From the NCBI GenBank assembly GCA_009646425.1, contig WJBW01000001.1, positions 581,475-645,474 of the forward strand: a stretch of 64,000 nt of DNA, in the 5' to 3' direction. Under the pieces are notes generated by a model. That model was not told the DNA's origin, did no database searches, and saw only the letters and a list, made by a program, of their open reading frames with translations. A program made the translations under genes and the position numbers. Position 1 is the stretch's first letter. Every line of letters begins with the position of its first letter. Of this stretch, positions 47,121-55,059 are shown in pieces. Source of the stretch: Burkholderiales bacterium LSUCC0115. GTDB taxonomy: Bacteria; Pseudomonadota; Gammaproteobacteria; Burkholderiales; Burkholderiaceae_A.

Positions 47121-47831
47121 ATGAATTTCTTACTGCTCAGCGCTGGTCATGGATCCAGACTTCGTCCCATTACCAACACAACCCCCAAATGCCTCGTACC
47201 GGTCGGTGGAGTGCCCATCCTCGAGATTTGGATTGACAAAATATTCCGCCACTTCCCGGATTCCCAAGTTTTTGTTAACACTCATTACCTGTCGGAAAAA
47301 GTCCATACCGCCCTCTCCGCTCCAAAGTATGCATTCAAGCGAATCACAATTATCCACGAGCCGATTCTCCTTGGTACCGCTCAAACGATATTTCACGTGC
47401 TCGAAAGTGTCGCTGGGGATCTTTTTGTTGCACACGTAGATAACTACACGAATTTTGACCTACCGAATTTCGTCGATTTTTTTTATGGCCGTCCTTCTTG
47501 GTCTGACATCTCCCTGTTGACCTTCACCACCGCCCACTTCCAATCATGTGGAATTCTTGGCTTAGACCCCGAAAGTGGAAGAATTAGAGATTACTGGGAA
47601 AAATCCTCGACATTCAAAGGCGATCTGGCGAATGGGGCCGTTTTCATCATCTCCAAAACCATATCCAGTACCTTGCGGGGGTTGTGCTTAGATAAGAAAG
47701 ATTTTTGCGCGGACTGTATTCCTGTGCTGCTGCAACGTATCTCTGTATGGTATCATGAAGGGTTTCATATTGACATCGGCTCCCCTGAAAAACTTGCGGA
47801 AGCTGAGCGGCTAGCTTCAACTGCTCGATAG
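47121..47831 (+). CDS. Sugar-phosphate nucleotidyltransferase (HddC/ManC-like)
   Basis: A 236-residue nucleotidyltransferase. FLLLSAGHGSRLRPITNTTPKCLVPVGG is the loop binding the NTP phosphates (given here as the conserved run at the N-terminus), followed by LLGTAQTIFHV and the metal Asp in VAHVDNYT. It resembles enzymes making GDP-heptose or other GDP/UTP/CTP sugars. The ATG at 47121 is family-like, but no ribosome-binding site precedes it; in-frame alternatives exist at 47049 and 47034. The start is 15 bases from the divergent start of the kinase gene. Confidence 0.8.
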   Translation: MNFLLLSAGHGSRLRPITNTTPKCLVPVGGVPILEIWIDKIFRHFPDSQVFVNTHYLSEKVHTALSAPKYAFKRITIIHEPILLGTAQTIFHVLESVAGDLFVAHVDNYTNFDLPNFVDFFYGRPSWSDISLLTFTTAHFQSCGILGLDPESGRIRDYWEKSSTFKGDLANGAVFIISKTISSTLRGLCLDKKDFCADCIPVLLQRISVWYHEGFHIDIGSPEKLAEAERLASTAR

Positions 47832-47932
47832 TGGGGAAATGCAATTTTCTTGATAGGCCCGATACTTGAGGAAGTCTCTCTACCTTCATGGTGGAGGCCA
47901 GTCCAACAACGACATCAACCAAGGTATTACAA

Positions 47933-48871
47933 ATGAAGATCCTTGTTACTGGAGCCTGTGGTTATAAGGGCTCTGTTCTTACCCCGAAACTCTTAGAGCG
48001 AGGCCATGAGGTTGTTGCATTCGATATCATGTGGTTCGGAAACCATCTCGCTCCTCATCCAAAACTAACGATTGTTAAGGGCGACGTTCGACAGCTCGAT
48101 CAGGTTCCACTCGATGGGGTGGACGCAGTGGTTCACCTGAGCTCGGTCGCCAACGATCCATGTAGCGATCTCGACCCCAAGTTGACCTGGGAAGTCAGTT
48201 GTTTGGCGACCATGCAGCTTGCGGATGCTTGCGCTCGAAGAAAGATATCGCGATTCATTTATGCTTCTTCAGGCAGTGTCTATGGTGTGTCGGAGGAGCC
48301 AAAAGTTGTAGAAGATGCCCTGCTTACTCCGCTATCCGAGTACAACAAGACCAAGATGGTTGCGGAGAGGGTGCTCTTAAGCTACTCCGAAGTTATGAAC
48401 ATTCAAATTGTTCGCCCAGCAACCGTCTGCGGCCTGTCACAAAGGATGCGGCTTGATGTCGCCGTCAATCTACTAACCATGCAAGCCGCCAAAAATGGGG
48501 TTATGACTGTCTTGGGTGGCAAGCAGACAAGGCCAAACATCCATATCGATGACATTACTGACCTATATGTTTACTTATTAGATAACCCGAAATACGTTGG
48601 TGTCTTCAACGCTGGTTTCGAGAACATATCGATACTTGACATAGCCTCGTTAATTCAAAGCAGGACCGGAGCGGAAATAAAAATGATGCCCTCCAACGAC
48701 CCTCGATCCTACAGACTTGACTCGACAAAACTCCTCAATACTGGCTTCAGACCCAAGAAAAATGTGGAGACAGCGATAGACGAGATGCTGGATGCAATCA
48801 AGACTGGAGCTCTTATTGATAGTGATCAATGGTACAACTTAAAATGGATGCAAAGGGGAGTCGAGAAGTGA
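47933..48871 (+). CDS. NAD-dependent epimerase/dehydratase family protein
   Basis: A 312-residue extended SDR. The cofactor motif is GACGYKGSVLTPKLLERGH, the Ser/Tyr/Lys triad sits in IYASSGSVYG and EYNKTKMVAE, and RPNIHIDDITDLYVYLL is the usual substrate-side motif. It would epimerise, dehydrate or reduce a nucleotide sugar. The ATG at 47933 gives the normal start. The stop overlaps the next start codon (GTGA), so it is coupled with the GmhA-like isomerase. Together with the preceding nucleotidyltransferase it fits a heptose or deoxysugar route. Confidence 0.85.
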   Translation: MKILVTGACGYKGSVLTPKLLERGHEVVAFDIMWFGNHLAPHPKLTIVKGDVRQLDQVPLDGVDAVVHLSSVANDPCSDLDPKLTWEVSCLATMQLADACARRKISRFIYASSGSVYGVSEEPKVVEDALLTPLSEYNKTKMVAERVLLSYSEVMNIQIVRPATVCGLSQRMRLDVAVNLLTMQAAKNGVMTVLGGKQTRPNIHIDDITDLYVYLLDNPKYVGVFNAGFENISILDIASLIQSRTGAEIKMMPSNDPRSYRLDSTKLLNTGFRPKKNVETAIDEMLDAIKTGALIDSDQWYNLKWMQRGVEK

Positions 48872-49443
48872 CCGAGAAAAATGCTCCAGCCGTCTATGTT
48901 TCAGAGCTAGTCAACACAATCAGGAATTTTGATTGGGATGAGCTGCAATCGGTCACAGACCGATTGTTAACCGCCTCATCTTCAGGGAGGCGCATCTTTC
49001 TAATAGGCAATGGCGGCAGCGCGGGAAATTCAGAGCATCTGGCTAATGATTTCACGTACGGTGCATTCAAATCCTTCGGGCGGGGTCTTAATGTCCATTC
49101 TCTTAGCTCAAATTCCTCGGTCATCACCTGTCTTGCCAACGACATTGGCTACGAGAATATTTATTCCCATCAAATCATGGCTTACGCCGCATCGGGTGAC
49201 CTATTGGTTTGTTTTAGTGGTAGCGGAAATTCTCAAAATATAGTCAACGCAATTGAATCCTCGAAAAAAATCGGCCTCTATTCAATTGGAATTTTCGGTT
49301 ATGACGGTGGAATAGCAGCAAAACATGTTGATTTTTTGGTACACATCAAAAGCTTCGATATGCAGGTTTGTGAAGACATGCAACTAATCATCGGGCATTA
49401 CATTATGAAGTCAATTTATTCAAAAGTAGGAGCACATAGCTAA
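48868..49443 (+). CDS. GmhA-like phosphosugar isomerase (SIS domain)
   Basis: A 191-residue SIS protein resembling sedoheptulose-7-phosphate isomerase. FLIGNGGSAGNSEHLANDF near residue 40, CFSGSGNSQNIV near 115 and CEDMQLIIGHYI near the end carry the substrate- and metal-binding residues of GmhA. It converts sedoheptulose-7-phosphate to D-glycero-D-manno-heptose-7-phosphate, the substrate for the HldE-like kinase domain. GTG at 48868, with a GGGGAG seven bases upstream and overlapping the preceding stop, is preferred over ATG codons at 48829 and 48844. Confidence 0.87.
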   Translation: MTEKNAPAVYVSELVNTIRNFDWDELQSVTDRLLTASSSGRRIFLIGNGGSAGNSEHLANDFTYGAFKSFGRGLNVHSLSSNSSVITCLANDIGYENIYSHQIMAYAASGDLLVCFSGSGNSQNIVNAIESSKKIGLYSIGIFGYDGGIAAKHVDFLVHIKSFDMQVCEDMQLIIGHYIMKSIYSKVGAHS

Positions 49444-50151
49444 ATGACTAATTTAAGTGAACGGATCTTGGCGTTCGAACGTAAATTGCAGGTGCACATG
49501 CACGAGGTTTTTTGTCCAACCCACCTGTCTATCGGTCAAGAGCATGTCGCTGAGGAAATGGCGGCAGAGATGATCAAGGAAGATTGGCTCTTTTCCACCC
49601 ACAGGAACCACCATCACTACCTTGCGAAGGGGGGTGACGAGCAAAAGCTCTGGGATGAAATCATGGGCTTGGAGTCTGGGCTAAATGGGGGGTTTGCAGG
49701 ATCTCAAGGTATCACTGATAGATCGATTAATTTTCATGCCAGTGCTATTGTTGGCGGGTTAATCGGAGTAGCGGCAGGTGCTGCGTTTTCTCTCAGAAAT
49801 TCGAAGAGTAATGCAATTTCCATCTCTTGCATCGGTGACGCCGCATCTGAGCAAGGCGTATTTTGGGAAGTTTTGAACTTCGCAGTTCTGTACAATCTCC
49901 CACTTTGTATAATCATGGAAAACAATGGTAAGTCTGTTGATGCCCATATTTCTGAGCGCCAGGTTGGGGAAATTTCTCCGAAGGTGGCGGCCTTCGGAGT
50001 CAAGACATTCCAATCGATTGGTGAGGCAATAAGATTCACTCGGGATAACAGATTGCCTTCTTTTGTCGAGGTGAAGGTGAAGCTTAAATGTGCTCACTTG
50101 AACATGGCGACTATGCTGGATTTGTGCGATCAATCCGAACCTACATCCTAA
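49444..50151 (+). CDS. TPP-dependent E1 alpha-like subunit
   Basis: A 235-residue thiamine-diphosphate enzyme subunit of the pyruvate-dehydrogenase E1 alpha type. The TPP/metal-binding motif runs from GDAASEQGVFWE to IIMENNG (GD-x26-NN) near residues 132-162; HRNHHHYLAKGG and ASAIVGGLIGVAAGAA precede it. It is shorter than the usual 320-400 residues, lacking the C-terminal part. The start codon directly abuts the upstream stop. Its neighbour encodes the matching beta-like (pyrimidine-binding) subunit, so together they form one split TPP enzyme. No lipoyl E2 gene is near, so a classic dehydrogenase complex is unlikely. Confidence 0.82.
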   Translation: MTNLSERILAFERKLQVHMHEVFCPTHLSIGQEHVAEEMAAEMIKEDWLFSTHRNHHHYLAKGGDEQKLWDEIMGLESGLNGGFAGSQGITDRSINFHASAIVGGLIGVAAGAAFSLRNSKSNAISISCIGDAASEQGVFWEVLNFAVLYNLPLCIIMENNGKSVDAHISERQVGEISPKVAAFGVKTFQSIGEAIRFTRDNRLPSFVEVKVKLKCAHLNMATMLDLCDQSEPTS

Positions 50152-50180
50152 TGTGTCGCCCTTAATTCACGAGTGAGAAT

Positions 50181-50798
50181 ATGAAGACCTTTGCATCTGA
50201 AATTAATAGAGCTATAGATGAGTTGATCATGAATGACAAAGATGTCATTGTTGGAGGACAACTCGTTCGCTATGGAGTGGCCGGACTCACTACAGGCCTT
50301 TTTGATAAATACCCAAGTAATTTTATAACTTACCCCGTTGCAGAGTCTTTAATGAATTCTAGTGCCATGGGATTGGCCTTGACCGGTAAGCGGGTGATTA
50401 TGATTCATGTTCGCATTGACTTTCTCGCGAGTGGAATGTGTGCCCTTGTAAACCACATTCCAATTTGGGCAAAAAAGGGTTTCAAGCTCCCTATCACTCT
50501 AATCTGCCAGGTTGGCCGAGGGATGGGTCAAGGAGCCCAACATAGCAAAGATCTATCGCATTGGTTCAAGAATTTTGAAGGCTGGAATGTTGTGGTACCT
50601 ACAAATCCATCAGAGGCCCATGACTTTCTGGTCGATTCCGTAAACGGTGATAAGCCGACACTCTATGTAATCTACCGAGAACTCTTCGATAGTGATGAGC
50701 GTAAAGTGATTCCGCAGCCCACCAAGGTTACCCTGTGCGGTGCTAGCCGTAGACACGAGGCTGAATATTATGCCAAACGTGACGCCGGACTTCTTTAA
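50181..50798 (+). CDS. TPP-dependent E1 beta-like subunit, lacking the C-terminal domain
   Basis: A 205-residue transketolase-type pyrimidine-binding domain. The proton-relay Glu is in TYPVAESLMNS near residue 55, and CQVGRGMGQGAQHSKDLSHWF and VVVPTNPSEAHDFL match E1 beta subunits. The C-terminal transketolase domain (about 120 residues) of normal E1 beta proteins is absent; the frame ends cleanly after a short basic stretch (SRRHEAEYYAKRD). An AGTGAGAA stands before the ATG. With the preceding gene it should form a minimal alpha2beta2 TPP enzyme. In a sugar operon its job may be ketol or acyl transfer to a sugar, which is inference. Confidence 0.8.
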   Translation: MKTFASEINRAIDELIMNDKDVIVGGQLVRYGVAGLTTGLFDKYPSNFITYPVAESLMNSSAMGLALTGKRVIMIHVRIDFLASGMCALVNHIPIWAKKGFKLPITLICQVGRGMGQGAQHSKDLSHWFKNFEGWNVVVPTNPSEAHDFLVDSVNGDKPTLYVIYRELFDSDERKVIPQPTKVTLCGASRRHEAEYYAKRDAGLL

Positions 50799-50811
50799 GT
50801 AGGCCGTTACA

Positions 50812-51750
50812 TTGAATTTAAATGTCTATTACGATACGCAGGAAGCTCCGGTAACGTTTGATTTTGCAACATATTTAGTTACCGCGAATTGCGCCCGTGT
50901 ATTTGCGGGTTGCGAAGGCATGAATCTTCACATTCATGCTCATAAGTTTCGCAAGAAGACTATACGTGACCAGTCGACGCCCGAAGGGGAGATTCGCTGG
51001 AGGGTCAACCACATCCTCAAGGGGGTTCCAGCGCTTTTGCCAATGGTCCGGGACGTGCACATCTACTCCTCGCCCGTGATGAGCATAGATTTCCCAATGT
51101 TCCCACCTGGATACCCACAAAACAAGTCGAAGGATCTCGTGATCCCTTATCTTAGTGATACTCTCTTGAAGTTTAAGGACAAGGTCGATCCAGATTGTCT
51201 ACGGCCTTACAGGCCTCCAGACGAAGCCGTTAACATCGTATCAAGACTGAGGTCCGTTGGTAAGTCGTCACAGAGAGGCTACTTTACAATCACGCTTCGA
51301 ACGTCTAGAACTCAAACCGATCGAAATTCTAATCTTGACTCATGGTTTTCTGTCTATGAGCTACTAATCGCCCGGGGCTTCTCTGTTTATGTGGTTCCGG
51401 ATTATGAAGATCTAACATCACATCGGAAATACTTGGACTATCCCTGGGAGACGTTCGAGATTGCAGCGTTTGACCACGGCATTCGGCTCGCGCTTTATGC
51501 CGGTGCAATTCAGAATCTTTGCGTACTAAATGGAGTGATGGTTCCTCTTTTCCACTCCCCTTATCCGTATATCGTATTTAAACCCATAGTCGAGTCGGTG
51601 CACCAGACAAGGCTGGACTGGTTTCAGCGTATTTTCGGCATAGATCAGGATGACAGCTTTTGGTGGTCATCTGGTGACTCCCAACGTATTGAGTGGGTCG
51701 AGGATACTGTAGAAAATGTCTCTAACTCATTAGGTGCCTATTTAACATGA
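50812..51750 (+). CDS. Hypothetical protein (312 aa)
   Basis: I do not recognise the family. The protein begins with TTG at 50812, 13 bases after the TPP gene, and ends overlapping the methyltransferase-like gene by four bases (ATGA). It shows alternating strands and helices (ISTLR-like YFTITLRTSR, then RGFSVYVVPDYEDL), and later GAIQNLCVLNGVMVPLFHSPYPYIVF, which recall the two-domain GT-B fold, including a late NGV/PLF region such as a donor site. No signal peptide or membrane segment. A transferase acting in the same glycan route is possible. Confidence 0.6.
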   Translation: MNLNVYYDTQEAPVTFDFATYLVTANCARVFAGCEGMNLHIHAHKFRKKTIRDQSTPEGEIRWRVNHILKGVPALLPMVRDVHIYSSPVMSIDFPMFPPGYPQNKSKDLVIPYLSDTLLKFKDKVDPDCLRPYRPPDEAVNIVSRLRSVGKSSQRGYFTITLRTSRTQTDRNSNLDSWFSVYELLIARGFSVYVVPDYEDLTSHRKYLDYPWETFEIAAFDHGIRLALYAGAIQNLCVLNGVMVPLFHSPYPYIVFKPIVESVHQTRLDWFQRIFGIDQDDSFWWSSGDSQRIEWVEDTVENVSNSLGAYLT

Positions 51751-52463
51751 ACACTTTCGATATAAGCAGGGAGTCTCTTTCTCGTCTCTTTTGGATGAAG
51801 GTGGCCGAGGATCACCTCCGTGCCTTCAACATTGAATATCCTGACTACTTTAAAAAGCTTCATGAAATGCGCCGACTAATCGCGGATGCGGAATTCAAAA
51901 CTGGTAGTGTGCTGACAGGCAGCGCGATTACACTTGCGATGGCTTCCGCCCACTTCTCACCAGCGTCTATCGCCGAGGTGGGAACCTTCATTGGACGGTC
52001 TACCTACAGCATGGCTTGTGGCTCCATGCTTTACAGCAGAATGGAGCAAGAGGTAAGCCTTGTAACCTGTGACTTTTCTAATGACATCCCTATTCCGATT
52101 GATATCGCTGGATTCAAGCTTAGCCAATACCCTAAAAAGTCCTCTACACAGATGTTCACAGACCTAGTGAGCAAGCAGGTAGTACTCGATTTTGTTTATA
52201 TTGATGGTAGGTTAGACATCGCAGACTTAGACCTATTGTCGAAAATCACGAGCGATCGTACTGTCATAGCCTTGGATGACTATGAGGGAAACGAAAAAGG
52301 GGTGGATAATGCAGCACTCATTCAAAATCACACTATTTCTCAGAAGAGGCTATTAATTTATCCTGCTACAAGAGACGTACTGTACAGCCACTACGATTTG
52401 AGTGGTTACTCGACAACGGCTCTGTTCATACCTCAGTCGTTGCTCAGGCTCACCAGGCAGTAG
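51747..52463 (+). CDS. Class I SAM-dependent methyltransferase-like protein
   Basis: A 238-residue protein. IAEVGTFIGRSTYSMACG near residues 72-90 resembles the SAM-binding loop of Methyltransf_24-type enzymes, and LDFVYIDGRLDIADLDLL near 150 resembles the following acidic motif; VIALDDYEGNEKG comes next. O-methylation of a sugar is the usual role of such genes in glycan clusters. It overlaps the preceding gene by 4 bases and the convergent kinase gene by 14. A catalytically inactive relative cannot be excluded. Confidence 0.7.
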   Translation: MNTFDISRESLSRLFWMKVAEDHLRAFNIEYPDYFKKLHEMRRLIADAEFKTGSVLTGSAITLAMASAHFSPASIAEVGTFIGRSTYSMACGSMLYSRMEQEVSLVTCDFSNDIPIPIDIAGFKLSQYPKKSSTQMFTDLVSKQVVLDFVYIDGRLDIADLDLLSKITSDRTVIALDDYEGNEKGVDNAALIQNHTISQKRLLIYPATRDVLYSHYDLSGYSTTALFIPQSLLRLTRQ

Positions 52464-52977
52464 TCCGGTTTTTAGAGAGGAGTACCTTGAGAATACGCTG
52501 AATCGGGGTGAGACGGCTCGGCCGGTGGTTTCTGACTACTTGGTCGACATAGCCATATCGCTGGAAGCTCTCGACTTGAGATATCGCTAGTTTTATCTTT
52601 CCAAAGTGTCCGCGTCTTCTATGGACTCTTCGGATACGTTGTGATTCTGGTATCACTAGTTGGATAATTTTAGAATACTTGAAAATTCTCTTTACTCGAG
52701 CCCGGTCCAATTTGTTCAAAAGTGAGCAGGCGCATACTACACCTCTCGTGGTGTAATCATTTTTCTCGAGGCTAGTAACAGTAGCACACACGCTTCGGAC
52801 ATATCTTGATCTCTCGCTCTGGCTTAGTCCTCGACCAAGTTTCATTTTCATTAGATCCCGAGCGCGGTGACAGTGATCACCGTCTAAATAATGCAGTTTT
52901 AAGAGCCTGGCTATTTCGGCAGCAATATATGACTTACCAACTCCTGACATGCCTGTTATAAAAATTAAATTTCTCAT
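52450..52977 (-). CDS. Gluconokinase/APS kinase-like P-loop kinase
   Basis: A 175-residue P-loop kinase. Walker A is ITGMSGVGKSYIA near residues 7-19; LDGDHCHRARDLMKMKLGRGLSQSERSRYV and VVCACSLLN match gluconate kinase (GntK) features, where DGD and KM..G are substrate-site motifs. The C-terminal third is unusually basic. It overlaps the preceding 6-phosphogluconate dehydrogenase-like gene by 4 bases, a pairing that suggests gluconate or another aldonate as substrate. APS kinase is the alternative. Last gene of the nine-gene minus-strand run. Confidence 0.75.
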   Translation of the reverse strand: MRNLIFITGMSGVGKSYIAAEIARLLKLHYLDGDHCHRARDLMKMKLGRGLSQSERSRYVRSVCATVTSLEKNDYTTRGVVCACSLLNKLDRARVKRIFKYSKIIQLVIPESQRIRRVHRRRGHFGKIKLAISQVESFQRYGYVDQVVRNHRPSRLTPIQRILKVLLSKNRTTAW

Positions 52978-54239
52978 GTTTTTTCATGACCGCCAAATCT
53001 GTTTCTGGCTATACTGATTGGAAAATTCGTTATAATTCCGTTATCTTCAGCGCAGGCACTAATTGCGCTCCAAAAAATGGGAGGGATGTACCAAAAACAG
53101 CCTGGCTGAAGACAGGATAAAATACCAAATAATTCATCTTTGGCTCCATGGTAAAGCTCCCGGGAAGCATCGTCCGCATTATGACTTCTTGACATCAATT
53201 CGTTAATCGCACGCCAATAGTCACCTCGTATTACACTAAACCCGGAATAAACTTGGAATATTTCCTTTAGCTTTTGGGTACTGTTGTGACTTATGTGCCC
53301 CAAAATTTCAATAGCCTCATGTATAGAGTAGAGCCTAACGGCGTCTATAATTCGCAAAAATAGATCGCCCAATCCGACCTGGCTTTGAGCTCTTAGGGGC
53401 GTGACAGCCTCACAATAAGTTTTTCTCGGCGCGAATCGTCCATTCAAAGCACATGTTGGTAACCTAATGGGTATTCGATTGTCAAAACAATATTCGATGA
53501 GTGATCGTACTGAGCCATTCTCCGCAATATCGTGGCGCTTTTTTGAACCCAACCGATCACCGTAGTTCTCCTCTAGGTTCGCGAACATAATGTCGGCGAG
53601 GTAGGACCGATACCGTGGAGACATGAGTGAACGTATAAAATCGTGTGGCAACGATCCGATTGCAGCGGAAAGCCCCTCAAAGCAGGAGGACAACAAGGAC
53701 AGTTCGATATACTCCAACGAATTATGAACGCTTTTGACTAGGTGGCCGTTTGGATTCGGTCCACAGTCAACTATTCGCCGAGGATCCCCTTTACAAAGTG
53801 CAAGGAAAATCTTCTCCACGCAGGGATCCTCTGTATATTGATCATGAAATATCGACGCGCCGTTTGCGTAAATAGACGTCCCACCCGAAATGCCAGCTCC
53901 GATGTATTCAATGCCTTTAAGAGACAGTTGCTTGGCCCGGCCTGAAGACTTCTGAAAGTGGGCATTCGAGAAATCGATGACAATAAATCTTTGACCATGA
54001 AATCGGTCTGCTGTAACCCCGATCTCCTGAACTAAACTGTCTGTTGCATTATCGGGCGCAAACAAACAAATATAAAGAGGGTTGTTCGGATTGGGTACTG
54101 ATGAGGCTATTGCACTCGTAATCGACCTGAAATCAGCCAAGGGTGCAGCATTGTCAATTGAAATCGGGTTCATATCCCTCATTAACTCAACAGCTTGAGA
54201 ACCCATTTTTCCAATTCCAACAATTAGAGGGCTATTCAT
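52974..54239 (-). CDS. Divergent 6-phosphogluconate dehydrogenase-like protein
   Basis: A 421-residue beta-hydroxyacid dehydrogenase. The Rossmann start is VGIGKMGSQAVELM; IVIDFSNAHFQKS, GIEYIGAGISGGTSIYANGAS and GHLVKSVHNSLEYIELSL follow. These match 6PGDH segments, including the catalytic Lys/Asn (K-x-x-H-N near residue 168) and the downstream Glu. It is shorter than the 470-residue enzyme and the C-terminal region diverges strongly, so the substrate may be a modified aldonate phosphate. It overlaps genes on both sides (kinase, 4 bases; lactonase-like, 8 bases). Confidence 0.75.
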   Translation of the reverse strand: MNSPLIVGIGKMGSQAVELMRDMNPISIDNAAPLADFRSITSAIASSVPNPNNPLYICLFAPDNATDSLVQEIGVTADRFHGQRFIVIDFSNAHFQKSSGRAKQLSLKGIEYIGAGISGGTSIYANGASIFHDQYTEDPCVEKIFLALCKGDPRRIVDCGPNPNGHLVKSVHNSLEYIELSLLSSCFEGLSAAIGSLPHDFIRSLMSPRYRSYLADIMFANLEENYGDRLGSKKRHDIAENGSVRSLIEYCFDNRIPIRLPTCALNGRFAPRKTYCEAVTPLRAQSQVGLGDLFLRIIDAVRLYSIHEAIEILGHISHNSTQKLKEIFQVYSGFSVIRGDYWRAINELMSRSHNADDASRELYHGAKDELFGILSCLQPGCFWYIPPIFWSAISACAEDNGIITNFPISIARNRFGGHEKT

Positions 54240-55059
54240 AATCGATTCCTAGTAGACGGCCGGAGTATTGAGAAGTGGTCGCGCTGCCCACGGCTGTCGC
54301 TATGAGCATGCGACATCGAGGGATTCCGTCCACTCGGATATTAGAAAGGGTAACAGACGTAGCGTGTTGCACTGGTAGCTGATACCTCTTCGCGATAACT
54401 CCACTTGCTACGTCGAATGCAAAGACATCGCCATCGAAGAAGCTCGGAATAAGTATTGTGTCTCCAAGCCCACGGGCAATGCCGTCGGGTCCCTTAATTA
54501 TCCCGTCAAGATCTATCTGACGTCTTAATGCTAAATGCCCAGGTTCCTTATCATATTCGTAGATGACATTCGTCCCACTATCGGACACAAATAGCCGACG
54601 GCCTCTAATTATGAGCCCGTTGCCAACAACCAGGAAATTTTTTAAAAGCTTCCTTATACGATTATTGCAAAACTCATACAGCGAACCCTTATTGCTTCGC
54701 TCTTCAACATCCATACTCGATATATAAAGCACCCCAGAGTGGAAAAGTGAATCATTAAATGATTCACCCTTATTTAAATCGGAACTCTCAATAAGACACT
54801 CGAATTTGCAAGACAGAAAGGAGTATGAGTATACTGAATTATTTGATGTGATTAGACATGTGCCGCTGGAGAGTGGATTAATAGAGGTTGGTGAAAACCT
54901 AACCGGAACAACATCGGTTTGTGATCCGAAAATTCGAATAATATTTCTCTCCACTTTGTCTACAAAGTAGATTTCACCCAAATTCCCGATGCGGACTGAC
55001 TCTAGAAAACGACCCTTGTAACTCGACTGAAATACTATTTCAGGCTCTTCTATTTTCAT
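54232..55059 (-). CDS. SMP-30/gluconolactonase-like beta-propeller
   Basis: A 275-residue protein with the spacing of metal ligands seen in regucalcin/gluconolactonase: Glu in FLESV near residue 17, Asn in VGNGLI near 140, Asp in GPDGIARG near 188, plus the substrate-side FNDSLF near 98 and VSDSGTNVIYEYD. It would hydrolyse a sugar lactone to an aldonate. The ATG at 55059 is preferred over an earlier one, which would extend the overlap with the GT2 gene from 20 to 62 bases. Its neighbours encode an aldonate kinase-like and a 6PGDH-like protein, giving a plausible three-step route. Confidence 0.68.
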   Translation of the reverse strand: MKIEEPEIVFQSSYKGRFLESVRIGNLGEIYFVDKVERNIIRIFGSQTDVVPVRFSPTSINPLSSGTCLITSNNSVYSYSFLSCKFECLIESSDLNKGESFNDSLFHSGVLYISSMDVEERSNKGSLYEFCNNRIRKLLKNFLVVGNGLIIRGRRLFVSDSGTNVIYEYDKEPGHLALRRQIDLDGIIKGPDGIARGLGDTILIPSFFDGDVFAFDVASGVIAKRYQLPVQHATSVTLSNIRVDGIPRCRMLIATAVGSATTSQYSGRLLGIDYE

